A DNA stretch of 64,000 bases, taken from Oreohelix idahoensis (Eukaryota; Mollusca; Gastropoda; Stylommatophora; Oreohelicidae). Shown in pieces: positions 1 through 11,280 of this stretch. Within the stretch, counting starts at the first letter, position 1. The number at the start of each line of letters is the position of its first letter. Under the pieces are notes generated by a model that was given only the letters and a program-made list of their open reading frames with translations, was not told where the DNA came from and did no database searches. The translations under genes and the position numbers were made by a program. Location of the stretch: contig JAMPIV010005829.1 in assembly GCA_024509875.1 (NCBI GenBank), positions 186,001-250,000 of the forward strand, given 5' to 3'.

Positions 1-65
1 TAAAACCTCTGCAATAAAAAGACACCCTGGCCTTTTTATAACTGATCACACTTTATTATTATTAT

Positions 66-183
66 TTACATACGGTGGTATGGGGTCAGCCTCGGGTGCA
101 TACAGGTGCACTCGCCCCTAATTTTATATGACTCACACCTTGCTGTGACCACACCTCAGGTCTCTATGGCAGATACGCCACTG
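66..183. mobile_element. Possible hAT-type MITE terminus
   Basis: The right edge, read on the minus strand, begins CAGTGGCGTATCTGCCATAG, which resembles the CAGNGGCG start of many hAT terminal repeats. No matching left end or target duplication is visible, so this is at most a fragment. Confidence 0.25.
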
Positions 184-1553
184 TAATTTTACTTAGTTTT
201 CCTCAATACAATAACGTGGAGTAACCACATTTCCTTTTGTATGATTTGCTCTTCTTTTTTTTAAATTATAAACGCTCCAGGCATGTTGAACAGTGTTCAT
301 GGAACACGGAGGCTTACTAACATATTCTAATACAATAATATTAAAACAAAATCATGACAATATACAACAGTTAGATACAGTTCAATGTGAGGACTCAACA
401 ATGTCTGCTCCCGGCATGTCCTTCACTTTTCCCAATAGCAGTATCTAACTTTGGCAGTTGTAATAAACATATTAATACATAAAGCATTCTTACCACAATT
501 TCACAGAAATATATAACAAATAACGCTGACCTGCAAAGAATGGCCTCAGTTTTTCTCTGTCCTGCCCAGACTGCGAATTAATTCTTTATTTTATAAATTA
601 ACACAGCTGATCTCAGCGTATTTGATAGAAAAAGTTTTTGTCAACTGGCGATGAGCATTGAAAGCTTTTTGCTAATATCTATTAGTATGGCCAATGGAAA
701 ACTTGCGACTACCAGAATTCAAATGTAGTTTTTGAAAAACAAAAACAAAAAAAATTCCAAACAAACTCTGTGTCTGGTAGTCGATTGGTCAGTCTGCGTT
801 AGTTATGCCTAATAGAAAAAGATGTTTCGTTTTTAGTTACATTTTTCCTATCTCTCCCCTTTCACTCCTATCCCAACTAATAGAATTTGAATTACTACCA
901 TGCCTCTTTCTAAGCTGGCGTCCCCACTAACGTTATGAAAAAAACAAGCAGGAACTACAGTCTGTCCGTCTTAGTGTTATTAGACATATTGTATTATCTC
1001 AATAACTTGGCTAATAATTGGACTACCATATTTTTTAAAACACATTTTTGCTCAGGGGACTCTAAGCTATACTACCATATGATTTTTATGGTCAGTTTCA
1101 GTATGGTTTAGATTTTCAATTTTGTCACTGTCAATCGTCAAATATAAATTTTACACAAGTCGGCAATCTTCCCCATCTCATCTCTCTCTAGCATTTTTAT
1201 TCAAATAACTACTTGTTTGAGTGACGCCAGAAATACATTACTCGGCGAGAATTTAAACTGTCTGTGTGTATATATCATCGGGCCAATCCCACCGCGTTTC
1301 AAGCGAAGCGGGGTTCTGCGCGGCGGGTGTTAGAATTGGCGTTAATTATTACTGTTGTCTCGTGTTACACTACCAAAAAATGTAAGGATTACTACTATTA
1401 GAGGCGTTAAAGTTAAAGTATTACGTTAATTCAGACAGTAACTTGGCGGCACATTTCTGGAAGATCGTTAATTATAAGTCTTGCCGCAGTCTCTATCAGA
1501 TCGGGCAAAATGTTAAAAATGTTTATTGTACGTCACAAGGAAAGCGAGTAGGT
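184..1553. other. No recognisable gene or repeat
   Basis: AT-rich sequence with short homopolymer runs and stops in all frames. I see no coding, RNA or repeat signature. Confidence 0.5.
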
Positions 1554-1952
1554 TTTTACGTAAGGTGACCAGACGTCCCGGTTTTTCCGGGACAGTCCCG
1601 GTTTTCAACCATTTTTGATAATTTGTCCCGACTTTTTTTCGATGCAATCCGGGACGCCAATTTGTCCCGGTTTTGGACGAATTTGCCAATTTGGCATAAA
1701 TCTCACAGATTTAAAAAAAAAATTATTATTCCGTGGCTGACTTGAGGGAATTTTTAATTATTAGTGAACTGGCGCCGAAACAGCACAAGAGGTTGTCAGG
1801 ACCGCGAATTAGTTTTGTAGTTCCAATGTGATATTCGCAGTTATTTGAAATTTTAGGTAGTGGTAAAGTACCAAGATTTTGCGTATACACGTATACACGT
1901 TTATTTAATTTAAACGGTGAACTATTTGTGCATATTTTGTTATTGTAGTAAG

Positions 1953-2213
1953 AAAATGGTACCAAAACGTAAATGCAGTTTCAATGAAGATTTACAAAAA
2001 GAATATCCGTTTATTAAAAAGAGTACATCAAACTTCAATGTACGATGCAATTTATGTGCCTCCGGGTTTTCGATAAGCCATAGTGGACGTGGTGATATTA
2101 AGAACCACATAAGCAGTGAGAAACATAAGAGAGCCATCGTTACAGCTGCATCAAGCTCGTCGTTAACCACTTTCTTCAGAGCTGATAAAATTGTGACCAA
2201 GAAGAGCAGTTAG
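1953..2213 (+). pseudogene. N-terminal zinc-finger exon of hAT transposase (broken)
   Basis: The reading frame from the internal Met at 1953 encodes a basic start (MVPKRKCSF) and then a finger of the form CNLCASGFSI...HISSEKH: two Cys three apart followed by two His. This is the BED-like or ZMYM/TTF-type finger found before hAT transposase cores, and it would bind the element's ends. The frame stops at 2213; one base out of phase, the sequence continues as EEQLAAIEGAFAYH. A single-base indel near 2195-2205 therefore separates finger and transposase. The longer start at 1917 adds only an unsupported leader. Confidence 0.7.
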
Positions 2214-3798
2214 CTGCTATAGAAGGCGCCTTTGCATACCATACAGTACTACACAATCATACTTTCAGGTCTATGGATTGCACATCAAAATTACTTCAGC
2301 TTACTTTAGAGCCAAAATTTGCACGTGCACGTACGAAAACAGAAGCCATTATTCGAAATGTCTTGGCACCCCATATTCTAAATGAGTTAAGGTGTGACCT
2401 AGAAAAGTCTACATTTATTTCTGTACTGACAGATGCATCCAACCACAAAGAATTCAAGATTTTTCCTTTGCTTGTCAGATACTTTGATCACAGTAATGGA
2501 GTGAAAATTAAAATATTAGAGTTAAAGTCATTGCCAGGTGAAACATCTGATATTGTAAGTAGTTTTCTTAATGACTGCATAACTGAAAATGGTTTAGACA
2601 GGAAAGTAGTTGGATTATGCGCAGACAACACAAATTCCAATTTTGGAGGTGCTGAAAGGAAAGGACAGAACAATGTTTTAAAAAAACTGCAAGAAAACCT
2701 TGGACATGGTCTTTTAGGAGTTGGGTATGCAGGTCATATTTTCCACAACACTGTTTGAACAGCTGCAGATGTACTGCCTGTTGATTTCGAGCTGATTATT
2801 GCTAAAATTTATCTACTCTTCAAATCATACACAGTACGAGTTGAAAGACTCAAGGAGTTTTGCCAGTTTGTGGAAACAGACTTCCAGATGATCTTAGGTT
2901 ATGCTCAGACTAGGTGATTTTCTCTGCTGCCTGCTGTTGAAAGGGTTCTTCAGATGTTCCTGCCTCTAAAATCATATTTTCAATCTCAAGACAGATGCCC
3001 AGTTTTTATACAGACATTCTTTAAAAATCCTCTATCTGAGACATGGCTTGTTTTTGTTCACAGTCAGGCCTCTCCATTCCACGAAGCAGTGCAAAAAATA
3101 GAGGGACAGACGGTCACTGTGTTTGAAGTCACAGCATCAACAGGTTGAAAACTATTTTGAAGTCCAAACTGGAAGATTGTTTCTTGCCATCAAGAGTTAA
3201 GCTAATCCTTGAAAAGCTGGAAATGGAAGGACTTCCAAAGGAGGATGTGAAAAAGTTTCATGCTAGCGTTTCTTCGTTCTACGAAACAGCTTTCAATAAT
3301 TTGAATAAGTGGGCTGCAAACAATTTTCTAGACCTAGAATCCTACAGCTGGGTAACGCTGAACAGAATACCAATTTGGGCAGATATTGAGATATCATCAT
3401 CACTAGTGATTCAAACATTACCTTCAGCCCACTTTACAGAAACTGAAATTTATGACGAATGCTTCTATATGAAGCAGTTTGTTACTTCTCAGAAAATTAG
3501 TGAATGGAGTGCCAAAAAGACATTGCCACCACAACGTTGGATTGAAATGGTTTCCCACTTCAAAAACAATAGTGTGACATTTTCAAATATTTTGAAGTTG
3601 GCGGAGTTTTTTTTCTATCTACCTGGAACAAATGCTGCCATAGAAAGAGTGTTTTCTTTGATGAACAGCTTATGGGCAAGTGATAAAACACAGCTAGGTG
3701 TTGAAACTTTGAAAGCTATGTTGACAACCAAAGTGAACTGTAAGGAAACATGTGTCGAGTTTTTTTTAAGATGCTGCTTGCAAAGAAGGACCTATTGA
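2214..3798 (+). pseudogene. hAT transposase, interrupted
   Basis: Three open pieces (2273-2758, 2954-3148, 3145-3798) read through as one decayed transposase. Two acidic catalytic candidates lie in LTDASNH and CADNTNSNFGG. The third lies in AAIERVFSLMN, the start of the hATC dimerisation region, followed by a W/L-rich stretch. TGA codons at 2756-2758 and near 2917 (sense expected Trp in an R-W-x-LLPAVER motif) and a frameshift near 3148 break the frame. The family normally encodes roughly 600 or more residues, and the summed pieces fit that. The product would cut and paste the element, but this copy is dead. Confidence 0.8.
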
Positions 3799-4259
3799 TA
3801 AAAATCCACTCATCTGAAAAGTACAGTAACTCAGCTTCACCTTAAGTAAGGATTATTGATGTTTTTCTCTCTTATTAGTTTAAGTAGTTAAACTTATACA
3901 GTAAAATGTATGTTATTCAATGTTATTCAAATGTATATATAAAATGTATATTATTTTAAATTGACATCAACTTGATTTTTCCGGGACATGTCCCGGCTTT
4001 TGACCTTTTCTTTACCCTTTTGTCCCGATTTTTTGCATTGAAATAGGTCAAATCTACTATTTTGTCCCGGATTAGGCTTTTGAAATTATGGTCACCTTAT
4101 TTTACGGCGGGATCGTTTCTAAGCATTACCATGGCACAAAATTCAGCGCGATGCTGGCTTGTGAGATGATTATAGTCAGACACATACGGGCTGGGTTATT
4201 TATTATCATAGGACTAAAATCTTACTGAAATGAGCGATTATCTCGCAGATTTTACTACA

Positions 4260-5815
4260 AGCAGAAGGCGACACATGTATTCTAATCATATATAAATATT
4301 CCACTCCCTGGTCCCTACAGAGCCTGGGGCTACCTCTGCTATTGATTCCTTGTGAGGAAACCTACACAAAGCAGTCACCAGCTTTTACAGTGGTGGTTTA
4401 TGTAGCAGTTCTTTTATATCATGAGGCTGCGAGCCTCATGCGCAACTATACATCCACAAGCAATTTATACATGTCAAAAGTAAATATAAAATGATAAAAT
4501 ATACATGTTACAAATGACCTCAGATTTGGGCGAATTAATATGCAGACTTGATGCACAGAAATCCGAAAAATGTCGGGCAACTATTTAAGATGTCGTCGTC
4601 CTTCAGGTGAGTTAGTTTTCTAACTTGGTACACTTGAGTAAGGTTATTAGGACTTGCATCATTAAGTATTAACACTGGAGCTTACTCCTTTTAATTTTAA
4701 ACGGTGCTCCTAGCTCTTTTTTGTTTGTCCTCTAATGAAATCCTAAATATTCCTTGTTATTCTTGCTGTCTATGGTTTCTTCTTGATGAAGGTGGAATAT
4801 AGTGTAGAAATCTTAAAACGCTTTAGGTTTTAAGCCGAATTTTGGCCAACGCACTCGTGGGTCCCCGTGAGGTTCTATTGGGGGAGAAACAATCATAATA
4901 ATTTATAAATGTGCCCCGTGAGATTCTTGTTGTGTGAAACCCAGTTAAGATAAGTTTCATTTCTAATCTTAACCAAGCCCCACGTTGAGGAGTCTGAATT
5001 TGGTAGGGGTTTTCCCCATCCTCCTCATTCTGAATATTATCACCTGACCATATACGATATTACCCCATACATGTTATTTTTGCCAAAATCATGCGACCTG
5101 TCTGCCTTTGATTATTACTGCTGGTAATCTTTTCCAAGGATGTACTTTCCTTTCATCTTTGTTTATTACAACGAGTCATCTGGGCGGAAGTGTTATATCA
5201 TTTTCTGCCTTAATTTTTATCAAGGTTGTTATTCTCCAACCGACATCCCTGTTTACCAAACAACTTGGCCCGGAAATATTTATCGTCACATTTAACATTG
5301 TCCAAATCTGTCCAGCTTGTCATATCTAGATATGTCACAAGGATAGTCAGTGTATTTTTGCAAGTCGTGCTTGCATAATTAACACGTCATCTAACAATGC
5401 CATCTGTTGTCCTATTATCAGACTCATTCCCCAGGTGTTAGTTCAATCAACCAGTCTCACTACTTACACTATCGGACACATTTACCGTCTGGTCGGAAAT
5501 CGTCATGTAATCTGACAGGCGATAACCCATTTGACAAATAAACGTCTGGTGTCAAAATAAACAAACTTCACAGCAAACAAACAGGGCTCAATGCGCCATT
5601 GTCAACCAGCTTACGCATAAGCGCCGATTAAGATAACCAGGTCGGGAGTGTCGAATTTGTCAACCGGTGGAGAAGATAAAATTCGAAAGATGAAGGCGAA
5701 AAGTAATATAATGACCAGGTAAAAGAAATGGTATGGCGCAGTACAAGGGAAGCAAAGCTGGTCACAGAAAATGTAGAGACTGAATTATGACTCGTCACAC
5801 TATCTTTCTATAAAC
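4260..5815. repeat. 1.6 kb dispersed direct repeat, copy 1
   Basis: This segment is repeated in the same orientation at 7705-9320. Both begin AGCAGAAGGCGACACATG and end at TATCTTTCTATAAAC. By eye identity is high, with scattered substitutions and one insertion of about 60 bp near the start of copy 2. It contains a palindrome GAGGCTGCGAGCCTC near 4424 and no convincing open frame. Either it is a non-autonomous transposon family or the locus was segmentally duplicated. No terminal inverted repeat or TSD was found. Confidence 0.8.
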
Positions 5816-5940
5816 AAAGAAGGTACCAAGGGACTTATCCGCTATCACTTGTCCTACATGCTAGATCGGGGATGACAACACGTTCGCCAATAGACACATG
5901 TGGCGAATTGGCAACAAAAGCGTGGCGAATTTGATTTTAA

Positions 5941-6654
5941 GATTGTATTTTTACGCTGAAAATACTAATGCTGATATTTCCGTTGTGATTTGAAAACTCG
6001 TAGAAGTTCTTCCATATCTGTATAATTCAACAGACCTTGGAAATATGAAATCATGACACACGGTGAAATATGTTCAGTATACATCACACTGAACTGGTTG
6101 GAGAATTTGTTATAAGATTGTATTTTTACGCTGAACATACTAATGCTGATATTTCCGTCCTGATGTGAAAACTCGGAGAAGTTCTTCCGTATCTGTATAA
6201 TTCAACAGACCTAGGAAATATGAAATCATGACACACGGTGAAATATGTTCAGTACACATCACACTGAACGGGTTGGAGAATTTGATTATAAGAATTTGAT
6301 TATAAGATTGTATTTTTACGCTGAAAATACTAATGCTGATATTTCCGTCCTGATTTGAAAACTCGAAGAAGTTCTTCCATATCTGTATAGTTCAACAGAC
6401 CTAGGAAATATGAAATCATGACACACGGTGAAATATGTTCAGTACACATCACACTGAACGGGTTGGAGAATTTGATTATAAGATTGCATTTTTACGCTGA
6501 AAATACTAATGCTGATATTTCCGTCCTGATTTGAAAACTCGGAGAAGTTCTTCCATATCTGTATAATTCAACAGACCTAGGAAATATGAAATCATGACAC
6601 ACAGTGAAATATGTTCAGTACACATCACACTGAACTGGTTGGAGAATTTGATTC
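5941..6654. repeat. Four tandem copies of a ~176-bp satellite-like unit
   Basis: Units begin GATTGTATTTTTACGCTGAA at 5941, 6116 and 6306, and with one change (GATTGCATT) at 6482. Lengths are 175, 190 and 176 bp; unit 2 carries a 14-bp internal duplication at its end. Units differ at only a few positions. The array lies between the two copies of the 1.6 kb repeat. Confidence 0.9.
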
Positions 6655-7704
6655 AGATGTCATATTTGTCTTATTTTATTCAGTTGCGCTTGGCATTCAA
6701 TTCTTGGCAGATCCATTTCACTTCAACATTGAAAATTCAACACCAAAGACGTATCACTTTGCTATCTGTCGCGGGTGTCTCCTCTGCTCTACAGTTGTGG
6801 TTCAGTAATGGCCAGACTTAGAGTAAAATGATGAGGGTTTCCAAAGGTATCAACCTTCGCTCAAGATTATTCTTGGCAGAGATATAAACAGAAAAATAAT
6901 GCTTCTATTTCACGGAGTCTCATAGGAATTCACAGATTAGCAAGTATAACAACTGAGTCATCTAAGCTGCTATAAACGTATTACTCTTCGCTCCTTCTGT
7001 GAGAAAATGTTTTGGCTCGTATTTTATAAGCTCCGAGGTGAAGGTGATTCAGCAAAAAATAATAATGTGTATAGCTCTGGGTATATTTGTATTTTTTTGT
7101 TTAATTAAATGAGTCATACGGGTGCAGACATAAAATTCACTCAATAGTGATTTCCTCAACTCTAGATTTATATATAAACAGGTTTAATATGTAGTTATTT
7201 CTTTAACAAGGTTAAGATAAATAGAATGGTTTTGATAAGGAGAACAAACAGTTAATTCTTATCATCATAGGATGGCGGTTTCTAAAAATGAGAGTGTCCT
7301 ATAAGCTAAGCCAGAACTAAGCACTTAACTGGCGGTGTTGGTGTCAGTTGGAGTCTGGTTCCGTCACTGCTGGTTCCCCGTAAAGTTTTGGACTTTTCTT
7401 TCTCTTCATGAGTCGAATATTTAAGTAGCAGCATGTCCCTTGCAGCGAGGCCTGGGGTAACTACTCAGGCTGCCTAGTCAAATTATCTTTAAGACCCGTC
7501 TGATGAAGGTGTCTAGCATCGACTGCTGGCAGCTTGTAAAAAAAAACTGAGAGGAAACAAATGCTTCTTTTAAGTATCGTGTCTCCTGATATAAACATCA
7601 AGAGACCTCCGCTTCTCTCCAAAATTTCATCTTCCTCAAAATTTTGCACGATATCCTTGAGCACTAAATTTGAACCCATCAAGTCAGATAAAAGGGCTTT
7701 GGAG
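6655..7704. other. No recognisable gene
   Basis: AT-rich unique sequence between the tandem array and the second 1.6 kb repeat. An 86-codon minus-strand frame at 7461-7721 runs into the repeat and has no recognised motif. Confidence 0.4.
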
Positions 7705-9320
7705 AGCAGAAGGCGACACATGTATTCTAATCATATAAATATACATATAAAACTTAATTTGAAAGGTGGCCATAATATATATATACCATGATGTTATCAT
7801 CATCCACTCCCTGCTCCCTACGGAGCCTGGGGCTACCTCTGCTATTGATTCCTTGTGAGGAAACCTACACAAAGCAGTTACCAGCTTTTACAGTGGTGGT
7901 TTATGTAGCAGTTCTTTTATATCATGAGGCTGCGAGCCTCATGTGCAACTATACATCTACAAGCAATTTATACATATCAAAAGTAAATATAAAATGATAA
8001 AATATACATGTTACAAATGACCTCAGATTTGGGAGAAATAATATGCAGACTTGATGCACAGAAATCCGAAAAATGTCGGGCAACTATTTAAGATGTCGTC
8101 GTCCTTCAGGTGAATTAGTTTTCTAACTTGGTACACTTGAGTAAGGTTATTAGGACTTGCATCGTTAAGTATTAACACTGGAGCTTACTCCTTTTAATTT
8201 TAATCGGTGCTCCTAGCTCTTTTTTTGTCTGTCCTCTAATGAAATCCTAAATATTCCTTGTTATTCTTGCTGTCTATGGTTTCTCCTCGATGAAGGTGGA
8301 CTATAGTGTAGAAATCTTAAAATGCTTTAGGTTTTAAGCGGAATTTTGGCCAACGCACTCGTGGGTCCCCGTGAGGTTCTATTGGGGGAGAAACAATCAT
8401 GATAATTTATAAATGTGCCCCGTGAGGTTCTTGTTGTGTGAAACCCAATTAAGATAAGTTTCATTTCTAATCTTAACCAAGCCCCACGGTGAGGAGTCTG
8501 AATTTGGTAGGGGTTTTCCCCATCCTCCTCATTCTGAATATTATCACCTGACCATATACGATATTACCCCATGCATGTTATTTTTGCCAAAATCATGCGA
8601 CCTGTCTGCCTTTGATTATTACTGCTGGTAATCTTTTCCAAGGTTGTACTTTCCTTTCATCTTTGTTTATTACAACGAGTCATCTGGGCGGAAGCGTTAT
8701 ATCATTTTCTGCCTTAATTTTTTATCAAGGTTGTTATTCTCCAACCGACATCCCTGTTTACCAAACAACTTGGCCCGAAAATATTTATCGTCACATTTAA
8801 CATTGTCTTAATCTTTCCAGCTTGTCATATCTATGTATGTCACAAGGATAGTCAGTGTATTTTTGCAAATCGTGCTTGCAAAATTAACAAGTTATCTAAC
8901 AATGCCATCTGTTGTCCTATTATCAGACTCATTCCCCAGGTGTTAGTTCAATCAACCAGTCTTACTACTTACACTATCAGACACATTTACCGTCTGGTCG
9001 GAAATCGTCATGTAATCTGACAGGCGATAACCCATTTGACAAGTCCACGTCTGGTGTCAAAATAAACAAACTTCACAGCGAACAAACAGGGGTCAATGCG
9101 CCATTGTCAACCAGCTTACGCATAAGCGCCGATTAAGATAACCAGGTCGGGAGTGTCGAATTTGTCAACCGGTGGAGAAGATAAAATTCGAAAGATGAAG
9201 GCGAAAAGTAATATAATGACCAGGTAAAAGAAATGGTATGGCGCAGTACAAGGGAAGCAAAGCTGGTCACAGAAAATGTAGAGACTGAATTATGACTCGT
9301 CACACTATCTTTCTATAAAC
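7705..9320. repeat. 1.6 kb dispersed direct repeat, copy 2
   Basis: Direct copy of 4260-5815. It shares the same ends and carries extra sequence near 7735-7800. The flanks of the two copies are unrelated beyond the stated limits. Confidence 0.8.
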
Positions 9321-9387
9321 GTGGATTTTAAGTTGACATACTTGTCTTGCAAAACCTACAGCTGAACTCCGAAGTTCGTCTCAAGGG

Positions 9388-9669
9388 TTATTTAATTATT
9401 GAGATGTGAGGATATCTTCTGAAAGATAAGAAACTTCCTACTTTAAAAGTGGCCGTTCCCAAATCATTTTCGATGTTTGGCTCGACGTAAATCTCTGAAC
9501 CAACGCTTTCCCCAATCACCTTAGTCAAGTCGAAATACACATTTCGAATAATAGACGTGCATTGGGAAGCGAAGCTGAGATGTGGGCTGAGTTCAGTTAT
9601 TCGGCCAAATTTTGACCAGTTAGTCAGACAGAAAGATTGCAAGTTATCTGTTGAAATTGTTTGCTTCAT
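9388..9669 (-). other. Unassigned 93-codon open frame
   Basis: The frame encodes a mixed, non-repetitive peptide with no motif I recognise. A pyrimidine-rich stretch ending in TAG lies just upstream on the minus strand (TTCCCTTCTGTAG) and could be a splice acceptor, but it falls inside the SINE-like repeat at 9670-9790. It could be a chance frame or an isolated exon. Nothing around it helps to decide. Confidence 0.15.
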
Positions 9670-9790
9670 GTTTCTACAGAAGGGAATAACCAGCCCATGC
9701 CCAAACCTCCTTAGTCACCTTCTACGACAAGCCTAACACGTAACATTGTTTCTATTATTTGCTACCTTTTCGGGTCCCCAGTAACACACA
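9670..9790 (+). repeat. SINE-like conserved core, copy 1
   Basis: Shares the pattern CCAGCCC..., then TTAGTCRCCTTCTACGACA, then TTCTTTCT-like and CCCC-rich parts, with 16760-16945 and 61160-61296. The three copies are strongly diverged, as expected of an old SINE or SINE-like family. No tRNA-like head is visible here. Confidence 0.45.
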
Positions 9791-10104
9791 GGCGAGACAA
9801 TCACATGGGGTTGACAAATTCTGCAGCGTCGTCTAAATCCCAGATTTTGCTTCTCCCCCCACTCCAAGCGAATAAACAGTTCGTCATTGGCTGTGGGACA
9901 AGTCGTGATAGTTCAATGCGTGCAGTGTACGCTGATTCAGCAATTGTATAAATTCCGCACAAATGATGTAATTACGCGCGATTGCTGGAAAATTACACTT
10001 CGGGAAATTATGTACACAGTGAAAGTACTTTGGTGCATGTATTGTGATAAACAAACATGAATATGCGATAAGAGCTGTCAAACTTGTCCTGGTGTAGCGA
10101 CGTC

Positions 10105-10394
10105 AAACTTAAGCAAAATCTTCCTGTCTCGTGCCATCAGCCCAAGTTCTTTCCCTATCTTCTTCATTCCTGTAATGTCTGTCTCCAGTTATCTACTCCG
10201 TGTGTTGTTTGGTTTCCCTCTAACTCTCTCATCTTGTGGACTCCAGAGAAAGGACTGCCAAGTAATGCTATCAACAGGATTTCTCAATGGGTGTTCTTTC
10301 CGTCGCGAGCGTCTTCTTCTCATCTTTTGTTCCACAAGCACTTGCCTGGTTCTTGTCATCAGTTCCATATTAGTGATCTTGCCATACCACTTTT
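10105..10394 (-). pseudogene. LINE family B, 3' coding end
   Basis: Minus-strand translation gives a decayed C-terminal region of a non-LTR retrotransposon. A basic segment (MRRRRSRRKEHPLRNP) is followed by a relic of the GRPxxTWRR motif (RGKPNNTRSR), a stop, then GMKKIGKELGLMARDRK. That last part matches the ETWKDLGRMAQ-type end seen at 15484, 16498, 13480 and 47040. The C-terminal tail of such RT proteins has no catalytic role assigned here. The copy is separated from its upstream part (10771-10825) by an antisense LINE D insertion. Confidence 0.7.
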
Positions 10395-10770
10395 ATCAGA
10401 ATCAGATACAGAAACAAATGGGATGTAGAGCATCCAGCTCAGACATAAAATGATGCATACTACCAGCTCAACAGAACAGAACAAGTGGTAATCTTCAGAC
10501 TCCGCACCGACCACAACAGATTGAGATATCATCTATTCAACAAGCTAAAGATAGGAACTACCGATCAGTGTAACTGTGCACTGATAGAATGACTGCTGAG
10601 TGTTTGCTTCAAAATTGCCCAACATATGCGGAACAGACAAAGCGCATATAGCTGACGCCAGTGCCGTTCGTAGAAAAGCTCTACGGAGATTCAAATAGCC
10701 TCAAACTGACTACTGCTTTCTTTTAAAACATTCAAGTAGACGTCTGAGAGTTTACGATGAAGAAGATACC
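10395..10770 (+). pseudogene. LINE family D, 3' end, nested in LINE B
   Basis: The plus-strand frame reads YYQLNRTEQVVIFRLRTDHN, then RLRYHLFNKLKIGT. This is the characteristic C-terminal region of a Jockey-like non-LTR element, normally followed by a CxC...HLLxxC cluster. Here that cluster is damaged by stops and substitutions. The tail region contains GAAGAAGATAC. It sits antisense inside LINE B sequence that resumes on both sides. A related copy lies at 60533-60830, also inside LINE B. Confidence 0.7.
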
Positions 10771-10825
10771 TCTTCAATCCTTCTATTTTACGCAAGCATT
10801 CATTCGAACTCATTTTATGCTCTGC
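10771..10825 (-). pseudogene. LINE family B, upstream piece beyond the nested insertion
   Basis: The minus strand reads AATGCTTGCGTAAAATAGAAGGATTGAAG, split from the downstream part by LINE D. It corresponds to the INGCLRRIEG segment seen intact at 12990-13030. The bases on each side of the insertion (GATTGAAG and GATAAAAG) resemble a degenerate target duplication. Confidence 0.55.
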
Positions 10826-10923
10826 CTTATTTGTGAATATTCATTTATATGTATGTATGCATATTCTTTATTTATTTGGTCTTCACATATGCTTATACAT
10901 ATTGCATGTTGACCCTATGAATG

Positions 10924-11110
10924 GACACATGTACAGGTAATATTACGTACGTAGATGTTAATGCGTGTATATACCAGTGGAATGCGAGGCGAGGAAACGA
11001 TACTGGTGTCTCTTGTGACACATGTACAGGTAATATCTACGTACGTAGATGTTAATGGTGTATATACCAGTGGAATGCGAGGCGAGGAAACGATACTGGT
11101 GTCTCTTAGG
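10924..11110. repeat. Two tandem 93-bp units
   Basis: GACACATGTACAGGTAATAT starts units at 10924 and 11017. The units differ by a few single-base changes and indels. The second unit is followed directly by the LINE stub at 11115. Confidence 0.9.
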
Positions 11111-11114
11111 ACAC

Positions 11115-11160
11115 TTACTTACTTACTTAGTCGTTCCCCTTCTACCGTGAGGTGTAGAGG
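11115..11160 (-). mobile_element. 46-bp RTE LINE 3' stub with TSD
   Basis: The minus strand is the terminal 46 bp of the RTE family found at 50123-53290, ending in the AAGT tail. The exact 9-bp repeat TTAGGACAC at 11106-11114 and 11161-11169 flanks it. It is therefore a genuine, extremely 5'-truncated target-primed insertion. Confidence 0.85.
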
Positions 11161-11280
11161 TTAGGACACACTGTAACGAAACCAAATGATAGAATTACAA
11201 GACAGTTCTTGTTTTGGAATCACCAGGGTAAGAAACAAACAGGGAAACCGAAAATAAACACACGCCCCGTGTGGCTCCCG

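Larger units (their letters stand above)
1561..4099 (+). mobile_element. Degenerate hAT DNA transposon, about 2.5 kb
   Basis: The ends are inverted repeats: TAAGGTGACCA on the left and its complement TGGTCACCTTA on the right. A 7-bp direct repeat TTTTACG (1554-1560 and 4100-4106) flanks the element; allowing one mismatch it extends to the 8 bp usual for hAT. Subterminal regions carry repeated TGTCCCGG/CCGGGACA motifs on both sides, likely transposase-binding clusters. Inside lie pieces of a BED-like zinc finger and a transposase with an hAT C-terminal dimerisation region, broken by stops and frameshifts. The two ends are well kept, so the copy could still be mobilised in trans, but it cannot encode its own transposase. 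Confidence 0.85.

Noticed and set aside
9388..9669. Possible host exon
   Set aside because: Kept only as a low-confidence entry: the acceptor-like site lies in a repeat, and no donor, neighbouring exon or known domain was seen.
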